Shown here: piece by piece, positions 27,624 to 36,784 of the stretch
Layout: every line of letters starts with the position of its first letter
How positions within the stretch are numbered: the stretch's first letter is position 1
Source of the DNA: Flavobacteriales bacterium UBA2669
GTDB taxonomy: Bacteria; Bacteroidota; Bacteroidia; Flavobacteriales_E; Vicingaceae
Length of the DNA: 64,000 nucleotides
Assembly (NCBI GenBank): GCA_002359215.1
Contig: DEMN01000004.1
Span: 27,760 to 91,759 of the forward strand
Direction of reading: 5' to 3'
Program-made: the position numbers and the translations under genes
The notes under the pieces: model-generated
Seen by the model: the letters and a program-made list of their open reading frames with translations, nothing else
What the model was told of the DNA's origin: nothing
Database searches by the model: none

Positions 27624-30600
27624 ATGAATTATAAAGTTTTTTTTGCATACCAATCTGACATACCAGAGGAATATGGTAAGAAATTTATTCATGATGCTAT
27701 GAATAAAACAATTTCTAGGTTTAAAAAAGAAGGAATTAATATCGAATTGGACTTTGGAATGAGAAAGACACCAGGGAACCCTCTTCTTATTGATGAAATG
27801 TTACGAAAAAGCAAAGAAGCTGATTTAGTATTAGTTGATTTAACATTTACTTCTTCAAAAAATTGGTTTGAGTCAAAAAAGGTGAACTTTTTCAACAAGG
27901 AGATTAGAGTCTTAAATAAAGTTGATGAGAAAAAATCATCAAATCCAAATGCTTTAATTGAAACTGGATACGCATGGGCTCAAAAGGGTTTTAATCGAAC
28001 AGTTTTGCTTATGAATATTGCTTATGGTTCACCAGACGAACTTCCTGTCGACTTAAAAGGGTTTCGTTATGCAATCCCATTTGATCTTTCTAAAAATAAT
28101 TTTGACAAGGTTAAAGATAAACGTAATGAGTTTTCTGATGATCTATATAATGCTATAAAAACTGCGATAAATTCAGAGGCAGATTATCAAAGGGATAACT
28201 GGAAACCTCTTCGACTTCATAAGGACTGGACTCCAAGAGATTATAAAAAATTATATAGACCTACTCCTAGAATTAAGCAAATAATAAGGCAGTTAAGAGT
28301 AGATCTTGAAAACACTGAAATTGCTCAAAGAATTATAGGTCCTAAAAATTCCGGAAAAACTAGATTGACTTATGAATTGTACAAAGAAATTGATGTATCT
28401 CTTCCCAAACATGATCATTTGGAAAAAATTCTTTATTATGATCTTGATGGTGGTAATTATATATCTATAGAAAATAAATTATTGGATTTAAAATTAAAAG
28501 ATCAGAGGAAAATTGTAATACTTGATAATTGCTCTCTTAAAATACACACCAAAGTATTTAATGAATATTTTCATGGTACTAATGTTAGTTTGTTATCGAT
28601 TAGTAACGATATTGAAGGAAGAGGGGGGACTCATTATCTTGATGAAGATTTTGCAAAAGAAATTATAGAAAAAATATCAAATGAAGAAGGAGACCCTAGA
28701 AATACAAATTTTATAGTAGAAAATTCAAAAGGTAATTTAAGAAATGCTATTGTTATGATTGGTAAAATTCCAGAAGGAGATAAAGGTCTTTCAACGGATT
28801 ATCAAATTAAATGGCAGCAAATATTAGGGGTAGAACTGTATTCATCAGAGGTGTTAAGATTATTAGAAGAGTTGTCTCTGTTTACTCATATTGGATACAT
28901 TGATCGATTTCAGAATCAGTCAGATTTTATTTTTAGTCAAGCTGGGATAAAAACTAGAGAACAGTTTGAGGGTATAATTAATAAACTAGCAGAAAATAGT
29001 ATAGTTAAGATTACTGGAGATTTTATAATCTTAGAAGCCTTTGTTGAAGAATTAGCATTTACGAGACTGGAAAGACTAGCAAATGAAGATTTAGAAGAAT
29101 TCTTTAAAAAAATTACAGAAAAGGGTATGTCCAAACAGTTTAGTCAAAGGTTAGTTGAATTGAATAAATTGTCAGGAACACATCAGTTAATTGAAATTCT
29201 ATCAAGAAATAATGGATTACTTTCAAAATATGAATTCGTAAGTTCTGATCAAGGAGCTAGAATTGTTATGAATCTTGCTGAAATAGAGCCTGAAAAAATA
29301 TTAATTTCTTTAGAAAATTTATTAAATAAAAAGACCAATGAAGACCTATTGAAATTAAAAAAAGGAAGACGTTATTTGGTTTGGGCATTAGAAAGGTTGG
29401 TTTTTAGAAAAGAAACATTTTATGGAGCGGCTAAATTATTGTATAAATTAGCTATAGCTGAAAATGAGAACATTGGAAATAATGCTACTGCTCAATTTAA
29501 TCAATTGTTTCAAATTCATCTTCCAGGAACTAAAGCTAGTTTAACTGAGAGAATTGAATTATTAAAGGAATTAATCAAAGAAAATAAAAGTAAAAAAAAT
29601 ATTATAAGCAAAGCATTGGATCGAGCATTAATGGTTCATGGCTTCATGAGAGCTGGAGGCGCGGATGAACAAGCTGGAATAAAATTGATTGATTATCAAC
29701 CTGTTGATATTGAAGAAATACACAATTATTGGAAATCGATAATTGATTTAATTATAGAACTAGATGGTTATGAAATTCTTGTTAGTCGAATATATCAACA
29801 AGTTTTTTCTGGAAATGCTGATGCAATTGTAGATGCAATGGATATTTTTCTCATTAAAAAGAAAGCTATTGATAAAGATCTTCGACAACAATTTGAATAT
29901 ATTCTTAATGATGATAGAAAATTACCTGAAGGTATAGAGGATAAAATTCAAAAAATGCTGGATGAGTATACTGACGATTCTATTAGAGAGAAATTAGAAT
30001 ACCAAGTGGCCCTAGCTCCTTATTCAACTTATAGAACTAAAGAAGGAGAAATTATTAATCGATCGGAAGAAAAAGCACATGTACTTGCAAAGCAATTAAC
30101 AGAAGATACAGAAAATACTTGGTTAGATGATATTGATGTTTTACTTCAAGGAGAGCAAAGGTTAAGTTTTAATTTTGGGAAAAGTATAGCAGGTTTTTTA
30201 CAAGATAATCATACTTTAACAGAAACAGTAGTTAATAAACTAAAAGCTATAGATTTTGAAAAACAAAACAATAGCTTTTTAGAAGGGTATTTATCTGGAA
30301 TTACTAATCAAGAATTTATTAGGGAAACTATTGATTCTTTTTTAAAAGAAGAGAAAATCGCTTATCATGCAATACGTATGACTAGGTTCTTAAAAGTGGA
30401 AATTACCGACCTTGAAAAATTGAGGACTTTAATTACAAAGAATCCAACATATACAGTCTCATTACAATTTATGAAGCTTGATTCATTAAGTATAGCTGAT
30501 TTAACTTATTATTTTGGTTGGTTAGTGGAAGTTGAACCATTTGGTAGGTGGACTGCTATTGATTTGTGCAATGGTTATATAGACAAGGATGGTGGCAGAA

Positions 30601-31310
30601 TAAATGAATTAAAAAGTCAAATAAAAAGCCTGATAATGAAAGAAGGTATTTTAAAATCAGATACATTAAATTCACTTTCTGTACTCCAATATACTGATTT
30701 GGTAAGGTTACTTCATAATAATGGCGGATTGGATGATGGTTTAGTAGAATTTTTAACCAATGAAATACTTCTTGTGGCATCTGAAGCTTATTTTATTAAT
30801 GAATATCATCTTAGAGATATTTTAGAAATTCTATTATCAGAGTATTGGGATAAGTCGTGGATAATAATCGGAAATAAAATTTTAGAGCCAAATTTCTTAG
30901 GATGGTATAATATAAAAGGAATTCTTTCAAAATACAAAAAATTCAAAACGGAAAATCTAATTAAATGGATGGATACCAATTTACCAAACTCACCTAAATA
31001 TGTTATTCAGTTTGTTGATTTTCAGTATCATGAGAACAACATCTCTAAATGGAGTCCAATTGTATTGGAAATGTTGAAAAAATATGGATCCAACAATGAA
31101 TTCTTAGATTATTTGTCTTCAGCTCTTCATAGTTGGTCTGCTTCAGGATCAGTTGTGCCGTTACTTCAAGGTAGAAAACGTTTAGTAGAGGAACTATTAA
31201 ATCATGATATTGAAGAAGTTAAACAATTCGCGTTAAGAGAGGTGAAGTATTTTGATTCCGATATTAAACGAGAATTAAGAAGCGAAGAAAATGATGGTTT
31301 AGATCGATAA
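27624..31310 (+). CDS. Large TIR-like / STAND-like NTPase protein, candidate defence effector
   Basis: This is a 1228-aa protein. Residues 1-165 look like a TIR-like domain: it starts YKVFFAYQSDIPEEYGKKFI and has PGNPLLIDEML and VLVDLTF. NPNALIETGYAWA places Glu113 where TIR NADases have their catalytic glutamate. Residues 232-450 contain a P-loop ATPase: Walker A GPKNSGKT (239-246) and Walker B-like IVILDN (297-302). The remaining 750 residues are alpha-helical repeat-like with no motif I recognise. This is the layout of STAND/Avs-type immune sensors: effector, NTPase, sensor. It follows hsdS by 2 bp in one operon. The TIR assignment is pattern recognition, not a search result. Confidence 0.72.
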   Translation: MNYKVFFAYQSDIPEEYGKKFIHDAMNKTISRFKKEGINIELDFGMRKTPGNPLLIDEMLRKSKEADLVLVDLTFTSSKNWFESKKVNFFNKEIRVLNKVDEKKSSNPNALIETGYAWAQKGFNRTVLLMNIAYGSPDELPVDLKGFRYAIPFDLSKNNFDKVKDKRNEFSDDLYNAIKTAINSEADYQRDNWKPLRLHKDWTPRDYKKLYRPTPRIKQIIRQLRVDLENTEIAQRIIGPKNSGKTRLTYELYKEIDVSLPKHDHLEKILYYDLDGGNYISIENKLLDLKLKDQRKIVILDNCSLKIHTKVFNEYFHGTNVSLLSISNDIEGRGGTHYLDEDFAKEIIEKISNEEGDPRNTNFIVENSKGNLRNAIVMIGKIPEGDKGLSTDYQIKWQQILGVELYSSEVLRLLEELSLFTHIGYIDRFQNQSDFIFSQAGIKTREQFEGIINKLAENSIVKITGDFIILEAFVEELAFTRLERLANEDLEEFFKKITEKGMSKQFSQRLVELNKLSGTHQLIEILSRNNGLLSKYEFVSSDQGARIVMNLAEIEPEKILISLENLLNKKTNEDLLKLKKGRRYLVWALERLVFRKETFYGAAKLLYKLAIAENENIGNNATAQFNQLFQIHLPGTKASLTERIELLKELIKENKSKKNIISKALDRALMVHGFMRAGGADEQAGIKLIDYQPVDIEEIHNYWKSIIDLIIELDGYEILVSRIYQQVFSGNADAIVDAMDIFLIKKKAIDKDLRQQFEYILNDDRKLPEGIEDKIQKMLDEYTDDSIREKLEYQVALAPYSTYRTKEGEIINRSEEKAHVLAKQLTEDTENTWLDDIDVLLQGEQRLSFNFGKSIAGFLQDNHTLTETVVNKLKAIDFEKQNNSFLEGYLSGITNQEFIRETIDSFLKEEKIAYHAIRMTRFLKVEITDLEKLRTLITKNPTYTVSLQFMKLDSLSIADLTYYFGWLVEVEPFGRWTAIDLCNGYIDKDGGRINELKSQIKSLIMKEGILKSDTLNSLSVLQYTDLVRLLHNNGGLDDGLVEFLTNEILLVASEAYFINEYHLRDILEILLSEYWDKSWIIIGNKILEPNFLGWYNIKGILSKYKKFKTENLIKWMDTNLPNSPKYVIQFVDFQYHENNISKWSPIVLEMLKKYGSNNEFLDYLSSALHSWSASGSVVPLLQGRKRLVEELLNHDIEEVKQFALREVKYFDSDIKRELRSEENDGLDR

Positions 31311-31399
31311 ATTATAAAAGAAAAAGACTTGATATATGTGTTGTTTGATTAAAAATATTCCATATCGAGATACGCGATATATCGTTAAGTATTTTAACC

Positions 31400-31444
31400 G
31401 CAATTAATTCTCAATTCGCGAATCGCGAATTGAGAATTAATTGC
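31400..31444. promoter_or_regulatory. Perfect 45-bp palindrome, probable operator for the winged-helix regulator
   Basis: The arms 31400-31421 and 31423-31444 are perfectly complementary over 22 bp with a single central base at 31422. The inner part reads CGCGAATCGCG. A shorter palindrome, CGATATATCG, lies at 31375-31384. The right arm abuts the TATCTTTG box, so binding would block RNA polymerase. Operator use is inferred from position. Confidence 0.7.
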
Positions 31445-31452
31445 TATCTTTG
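31445..31452 (+). promoter_or_regulatory. Putative -7 box TATCTTTG of the regulator-nucleotidyltransferase-hsdR unit
   Basis: TATCTTTG matches TAnnTTTG exactly and lies directly against the palindrome. The ATG at 31474 is 21 bases downstream. The -33 position would lie inside the palindrome, where no TTTG is present. Confidence 0.55.
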
Positions 31453-31473
31453 TTGGAAAGAAACTTAAAAAAT

Positions 31474-31986
31474 ATGAAAAAGCATAGTGGTATGAGACCA
31501 CACGATATAGTGGTGTTGTTAAAAATTGCAGCCAAAGGAGATAAACCTTGGTTAATGAAAGATTTATCCATCGAATTAGGTATTAGCGCCAGCGAAATAA
31601 GTGAGAGCTTAAACCGATCCGCAATAGCCAGGTTAATTTCAAAAGATAAAAAACAGCTCATGAAATTATCCATTTTAGATTTTTTAGAGCACGGTTTACG
31701 CTACGTTTATCCCGATCGGCCAGGATCTAAAGTAAGAGGAATACCTACTTCTCATTCAGCACCACCTTTAAGTAACGAAATTGTAAGCGAAGATGCTTAT
31801 GTTTGGCCTTACGGAGAAGGAACAGTGCGTGGTGAAGCTATAGAACCGCTACACCCAAAAGTTCCGGAAGCTTGTTTAAAAGACCCTAAATTTTACGAAT
31901 ACATGGCTTTATGTGATGCACTAAGAGTAGGAAGAGCAAGAGAAAAAAATATAGCGATAGAAGAATTGAAAAAACGCTTATGTTAA
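31474..31986 (+). CDS. Winged-helix regulator, probable controller/antitoxin of the hsdR unit
   Basis: This is a 170-aa protein from ATG 31474. An upstream TTG at 31441 would lie inside the palindrome and is unlikely. Residues 8-60 form a winged-helix domain: MRPHDIVVLLKIAAKG, then MKDLSIELGISASEISESLNR (recognition helix). The rest (YVYPDRPGSKVRGIPTSHSAPPLS, later YVWPYGEGTVRGEAIEPLHP) is a conserved-looking region I do not recognise. It overlaps the nucleotidyltransferase start by 7 bp, like an antitoxin-toxin pair. The strong palindrome in front suggests autoregulation. No type I system component usually has this form. Confidence 0.75.
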   Translation: MKKHSGMRPHDIVVLLKIAAKGDKPWLMKDLSIELGISASEISESLNRSAIARLISKDKKQLMKLSILDFLEHGLRYVYPDRPGSKVRGIPTSHSAPPLSNEIVSEDAYVWPYGEGTVRGEAIEPLHPKVPEACLKDPKFYEYMALCDALRVGRAREKNIAIEELKKRLC

Positions 31987-32675
31987 AAAATACATTAATT
32001 AACAGAGCTGCTACCAAAAAGATAGCAAATGCTTTAGGGCAATTGAATGAACATGTCGTTTATGTAGGTGGTGCTGTAGTAAGCCTTTACATTAATGACA
32101 CTTCAGCAGAAGATGTTCGCCCTACCGGTGATATTGATATTACTATGGAAATAGCTAGTGTTGGAGAATTAGAAACCATACGCGAAGAACTCATCAATAA
32201 AGGCTTTTATCAATCTAGCGAAGATAATGTTATCTGTCGGTTTCGATTTGAGGATATCAAGGTGGATCTTATGGCTACAAAAGCAATAGGTTGGGCGCCA
32301 GCTAACCCTTGGTTTGCTCCAGGGTACAAACAGTTAATCACTTTTGATATTGATGGCCTTAAAATTAAATGTCTTTCACTACCCTACTATTTAGCCACAA
32401 AACTTACCGCCTTTTATGATAGAGGTAGTAAAGATCCCAGAACAAGTAAAGATTTTGAGGATATTGTGTACTTATTGAATTACACATCCAATTTAGGAGA
32501 GCAAGTACTAACTGCTAACCATGAAGTAAGAGATTATTTAATAAAATGCTTTCAAGATATCTTAAATGATAAGGTAAAACAAGAAGCAATACTGGGAAAC
32601 CTGTTTTATGAAGAGCAGGATTACCGATACAATAAAATTATAACCCTATTAAAACAAATCTGCAATGGGATTTAA
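31980..32675 (+). CDS. AbiEii-like nucleotidyltransferase
   Basis: This is a 231-aa protein of the nucleotidyltransferase fold. The signature is VGGAVVSLYIND (Gly30, Gly31) followed by TGDIDITMEI (Asp51 and Asp53), the GG...DxD pattern of MNT/AbiEii enzymes. KVDLMATKAIG probably supplies the third acidic residue. AbiEii-type toxins of type IV toxin-antitoxin systems add nucleotides to tRNA or other targets and cause abortive infection; the antitoxin is usually the preceding gene. Here the partner is a winged-helix protein rather than a typical AbiEi. It overlaps hsdR by 11 bp, so it is part of the restriction transcript. Confidence 0.8.
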   Translation: MLKNTLINRAATKKIANALGQLNEHVVYVGGAVVSLYINDTSAEDVRPTGDIDITMEIASVGELETIREELINKGFYQSSEDNVICRFRFEDIKVDLMATKAIGWAPANPWFAPGYKQLITFDIDGLKIKCLSLPYYLATKLTAFYDRGSKDPRTSKDFEDIVYLLNYTSNLGEQVLTANHEVRDYLIKCFQDILNDKVKQEAILGNLFYEEQDYRYNKIITLLKQICNGI

Positions 32676-35631
32676 CGAACTAAATGCTGTAGAGCATTAC
32701 ATCATTCACCAATTAAGTGGATTAGATTTAAATAAGAAAGAATTTAAAGAGCCGAAAGCCACTTATGGAGCTCAATGGCAGTTTAAATCTCCCGAAGAAA
32801 TTAAAAGAGGAGTAAATGAAGTGTTGGTTGAAGCTGAATTGAAAGAAGCCCTAATTCGTTTAAATCCTGAAATTTCTGCTAATCCAAATTTAGCTGATGA
32901 AGTTATTTATAAACTTAGAGCTATTTTAATTTCTGTAAATCAGGTAGGTTTAGTAAAAGCCAATGAAGAGTTTTTTAAATGGATGACTGGTGAGAAAACG
33001 ATGCCATTTGGAGAAAATAACCGTCATGTTCCTGTAAAATTGATTGATGCAGAAGATTTAACTCAAAATAGTTATTGGATAACCAATCAATTTAGTATTC
33101 ATCATCGTGAAACAAAAAGACCTGATATTGCTTTACTCATCAATGGTATTCCTGTTGTAATAGGTGAAGCAAAAACACCCATAAGGCCATCTGTAAGTTG
33201 GTTAGATGGAGCTTATGAAGTGCATGATGTTTACGAAAATAGTGTTCCTCAATTATTTGTTCCAAACATCTTATCTTTTGCAACCGAAGGTAAAGAGTTG
33301 TTTTACGGAGGAGTTCGAACACCATTAGAGTTTTGGGCTCCATGGCGAATTGAAAATGATGATGATGCTTTGGCTAAAAGATTAGGACTTTCAGAAGTTG
33401 GAAAAGAACTTTCAGATCTTTTAAGTCCCCAAAGATTAATAGATATCATGCTCAATTTTTCTTTATTTACTACAGATAAAAAAAAGAGAAGAATTAAAGT
33501 TATTCCGCGATTCCAGCAATACCAAGGTGCAAACATGATAGTAGATCGTGTAAAGGAAGGTAAAATTAAAAAGGGTTTAATCTGGCATTTTCAAGGTTCA
33601 GGTAAATCTTTATTAATGGTATTTGCTGCTCAAAAGCTACGAAGAAGTCCTGAATTGAAAAGTCCAACAGTTTTAGTGCTTGTTGATAGAACAGATTTGG
33701 ATACACAAATCAGTGGAACATTTAATGCAGCTGATGTCCCCAATGTAGAATCTACGGATAGTATTAGAGATCTTCAGAATTTATTAGAGCGAGATACCCG
33801 TAAGATTATTATTTCTACCATATTTAAGTTTAGAGATGCTAAACCCAATATGAATATGAGAGATAATATTATTGTATTGGTTGATGAAGCTCACCGAACT
33901 CAAGAAGGTGATTTAGGAAGACAAATGAGAGCCGCTTTACCTAACGCATTTTTGTTTGGGTTAACAGGTACACCAGTAAATAAAGCTGATAAAAATACTT
34001 TCTGGGCATTTGGTTCGGAAGAAGATGAAGGTGGTTATATGTCACGTTATACTTTTCATGATTCCATTAGAGATGAGGCAACTTTACCTCTGCATTTCGA
34101 ACCAAGATTAGTTGATGTGCATGTAGATAAAGAAACGTTGGATAAAGCAATGGCTGAATTTAAAGAAAGTGCTGCATTAACAGATGAAGAAGCTGATGCG
34201 TTAAATCAAAAATCAGCTAAGATGGCTGCTTTTTTAAAAGCACCAGAGAGAGTTGCTAAAATTGTTGGTGACATTGCTAAGCATTTTAAGGATAAGGTAG
34301 ATCCTCAAGGGTTTAAAGCAATGATTGTTACTCCTGATAGATATGCTTGCGTTCAATATAAAGAAGAATTAGACAACTATTTTCCAACTGAAGCAAGTAG
34401 AGTTGTGATATCAACGACTGCGAATGATGATTTTGAATTTAAACAAAAATGGGGTGTAGATAAAAGTACACAAGAAAGAGTTATAGATGAGTTTAACAAT
34501 GCAAATTCTGAATTAAAATTTATTATTGTAACTGCTAAATTATTAACTGGTTTTGATGCTCCAATACTTCAAACCATGTATTTAGATAAGTCTTTAAAGG
34601 ACCATACATTACTTCAAGCAGTTTGTAGAACTAATAGACTTTATAAAGGCAAATCTTTTGGAAGAATTGTAGATTATTTTGGAGTATTTGATGATGCTGC
34701 TAAAGCACTACAATTTGATGAAGAAAGCATTAAAACAGTTATCACTAATTTATCAGAATTAAGAGATAAATTGCCTGAAGCAATGGAGAATGCTCTTATT
34801 CATTTTGAAGGAGTGGACAGAACAATTGTAGGGTTTCAAGGGCTAGAAGCTGCTCAAAATGCAATAAAAACCAATGAGCAAAAGGATGCTTTTGCTCAAG
34901 ATTATAAATATTTAGCTAAGGTATGGGAGTCCTTGTCTCCTGATAATGTTCTTGACCCATATAACGAAGATTATAAATGGCTCTCACAAGTGTTTGAATC
35001 GGTTAAACCTGCATCTGATAATATTGGAAAATTATTGTGGTTTACTTTAGGAGCACAGACCACTAAACTAATTCACGAGAATATCCATGTTGGTGAAATT
35101 CATGATATGGATGAATTTGTGCTTGATGCTGATGTTATTGAAGAAATTTTTAATAATCCAGACCCTAAAAAAACCAAAATATTGATTACAATATTAAAGG
35201 GTCGTTTAGGAGGTCATCCAGGAATGCCGATATTTAAAAAGCTAAGTGAGCGATTAGAAGAGTTGAGGAATAAAGCAGAGAAAGGTTTAATAACCTCTAT
35301 CGAATTTGTTAAGGAGTTATGTAAAATTGCTAAAGAAACCTTGCAGGCTGAAAAGGAAGTTGAAGAAGAAATTCAAAACAAAACTCCGAAAGCAGCCCTA
35401 ACAGAATTGTTTTTAGAAATTAAGGATGACCAAACCCCTGCTGTTGTAGAAAGAATTGTGAGTGATATAGATTCGATTGTTAGAGTAGTTCGTTTCCCTG
35501 GTTGGCAAAAAACAAACACAGGAGAAAGAGAAGTGCAAAAATCACTCAGAAAAGCTTTATTAAAATATCAATTACATAAAGATCAGGTATTGTTTGATCG
35601 AGCTTATGCTTATATTAAGGAGTATTATTAA
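32665..35631 (+). CDS. hsdR: Type I restriction endonuclease subunit R
   Basis: This is a 988-aa motor/nuclease subunit that translocates and cuts unmethylated DNA. The N-terminal PD-(D/E)xK nuclease is Asp154 and GEAK (Glu168, Lys170) in RPDIALLINGIPVVIGEAKTP. The SF2 motor has Walker A FQGSGKS (309-315), DEAH (407-410), motif III LTGTP and motif VI QAVCRTNR. A helical C-terminal region ends at YIKEYY. The order and spacing of the motifs are normal. It overlaps the nucleotidyltransferase by 11 bp and precedes the HNH gene by 6 bp. It is separated from hsdM/hsdS by its own promoter. Confidence 0.95.
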   Translation: MGFNELNAVEHYIIHQLSGLDLNKKEFKEPKATYGAQWQFKSPEEIKRGVNEVLVEAELKEALIRLNPEISANPNLADEVIYKLRAILISVNQVGLVKANEEFFKWMTGEKTMPFGENNRHVPVKLIDAEDLTQNSYWITNQFSIHHRETKRPDIALLINGIPVVIGEAKTPIRPSVSWLDGAYEVHDVYENSVPQLFVPNILSFATEGKELFYGGVRTPLEFWAPWRIENDDDALAKRLGLSEVGKELSDLLSPQRLIDIMLNFSLFTTDKKKRRIKVIPRFQQYQGANMIVDRVKEGKIKKGLIWHFQGSGKSLLMVFAAQKLRRSPELKSPTVLVLVDRTDLDTQISGTFNAADVPNVESTDSIRDLQNLLERDTRKIIISTIFKFRDAKPNMNMRDNIIVLVDEAHRTQEGDLGRQMRAALPNAFLFGLTGTPVNKADKNTFWAFGSEEDEGGYMSRYTFHDSIRDEATLPLHFEPRLVDVHVDKETLDKAMAEFKESAALTDEEADALNQKSAKMAAFLKAPERVAKIVGDIAKHFKDKVDPQGFKAMIVTPDRYACVQYKEELDNYFPTEASRVVISTTANDDFEFKQKWGVDKSTQERVIDEFNNANSELKFIIVTAKLLTGFDAPILQTMYLDKSLKDHTLLQAVCRTNRLYKGKSFGRIVDYFGVFDDAAKALQFDEESIKTVITNLSELRDKLPEAMENALIHFEGVDRTIVGFQGLEAAQNAIKTNEQKDAFAQDYKYLAKVWESLSPDNVLDPYNEDYKWLSQVFESVKPASDNIGKLLWFTLGAQTTKLIHENIHVGEIHDMDEFVLDADVIEEIFNNPDPKKTKILITILKGRLGGHPGMPIFKKLSERLEELRNKAEKGLITSIEFVKELCKIAKETLQAEKEVEEEIQNKTPKAALTELFLEIKDDQTPAVVERIVSDIDSIVRVVRFPGWQKTNTGEREVQKSLRKALLKYQLHKDQVLFDRAYAYIKEYY

Positions 35632-35637
35632 AGTTTA

Positions 35638-36531
35638 ATGGATAAATTACCTTTCATACCTAACCATATTTACAATCGTAGAGCAGATATTCATGCTTTG
35701 TATGGTGGTAATTGGCAGAGTGGAATTTGTCCTTCTTCAAGCTTTCCTTATATCTTTATTTTTTCAGGAAAATCAGGCCATCAACATGGTTATAAAGACG
35801 GCTGGGATAATCCAAATGTGTTTACTTATACAGGAGAGGGGCAAGCGGGTGACATGAAATTTACAAAAGGGAATTTAGCTCTAAGAGATCATCTACTTAA
35901 TGGTAAAAGAGTATTTCTATTTGAAAGTGAAAAGAAAGGTTTTGTAAAATTTATTTCTGAAGTTGAATTTTTTGATGCTGATTATTTTGAAACCCACGAT
36001 ACTGCTGGTAAATTAAGATTAGGGATTAAATTCTTTTTTAAACGTAAAGGAGCTTATGTCCCTGTCCAACCGAGCTTATTTGATACTCCATTAATTGCTG
36101 CTGATTCTCAAGAACAATATGAAATTAAAATTCCAAATGAGACGGAAAGAAAAGGCTTAGTAACTTCTCGAGTTGGCCAAGGAGCTTACAGAAAAAGAAT
36201 CATTCACCGTTGGGAATACAAATGTGCTGTTACAGGTTTTGATAAATTAAATGTTTTAATTGCCTCTCATATTTTACCATGGGCAAGTGCTGATGATAAT
36301 CAAAGATTAGATGTACACAATGGTATTTTATTATCACCCACATACGATGCGTTATTCGATAGACATCTAATTACATTTGAGAATACTGGTAAAATAATTC
36401 TTTCCGACTCAATCGAACCCATAGCATTTAATAAGATTGGGGTATCAGGGCAAGAAAAAATTCAGAACTTAAGTAGCTACAATTTTGAATATTTGAATAA
36501 GCATAGAATCCGATTTTGGGAAAATCTTTAA
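35638..36531 (+). CDS. McrA-like HNH endonuclease with SRA-like domain
   Basis: This is a 297-aa protein. Residues 10-135 resemble the SRA-like domain of ScoMcrA-type nucleases: HALYGGNWQSGI, VFTYTGEGQAGDM and KGNLALRDHLLNGKRVFLFE. Residues 180-250 form an HNH nuclease, seen as GAYRKRIIHRWEYKCAVTG, then SHILPWASADD (His211) and DVHNGILLSPTYDALFDRHLI. ScoMcrA cuts DNA with modified bases or phosphorothioates, using SRA and sulfur-binding modules; no sulfur-binding motif stands out here. It follows hsdR by 6 bp and is the last gene of the defence island. Modification dependence is an inference from the domain resemblance. Confidence 0.82.
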   Translation: MDKLPFIPNHIYNRRADIHALYGGNWQSGICPSSSFPYIFIFSGKSGHQHGYKDGWDNPNVFTYTGEGQAGDMKFTKGNLALRDHLLNGKRVFLFESEKKGFVKFISEVEFFDADYFETHDTAGKLRLGIKFFFKRKGAYVPVQPSLFDTPLIAADSQEQYEIKIPNETERKGLVTSRVGQGAYRKRIIHRWEYKCAVTGFDKLNVLIASHILPWASADDNQRLDVHNGILLSPTYDALFDRHLITFENTGKIILSDSIEPIAFNKIGVSGQEKIQNLSSYNFEYLNKHRIRFWENL

Positions 36532-36637
36532 GGTTTGCAATAATCTAAATTTTAATACCTGAATAATAGCTGCCCTCACTATCCTTAATCTGAAACAATG
36601 TTGGTGCGATAGCGACTAAGGATTTTACTAAAAAAAC

Positions 36638-36706
36638 CTTATGTTTGTTGTGAATTATTTAGTCTGTAGTCACCAATACACCAGCTTGGCTTTAAGCTAC
36701 AGATAG
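36638..36706 (+). repeat. Direct repeat copy 1 upstream of the C45 hydrolase gene
   Basis: This 69-bp element shares about 85% identity by eye with 37976-38044, including CTTATGTTTGTTGT and TTAGTCTGTAGTCACCAA. The ends CTGTAG...CTACAG and CCAA...TTGG can fold into a hairpin in this copy. Confidence 0.75.
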
Positions 36707-36784
36707 CATTAGGGTATACTTATTTGTTATACCTCATGTTGAAAACAATTTGGTTTCATGAAATTATCGTAACACATTAAACAA

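Noticed and set aside
36581..36623. Inverted repeat ATCCTTA...TAAGGAT as a terminator or attachment site after the defence island
   Set aside because: The loop is nearly 30 bases and the T-run is weak. No integrase gene or matching att repeat was seen.
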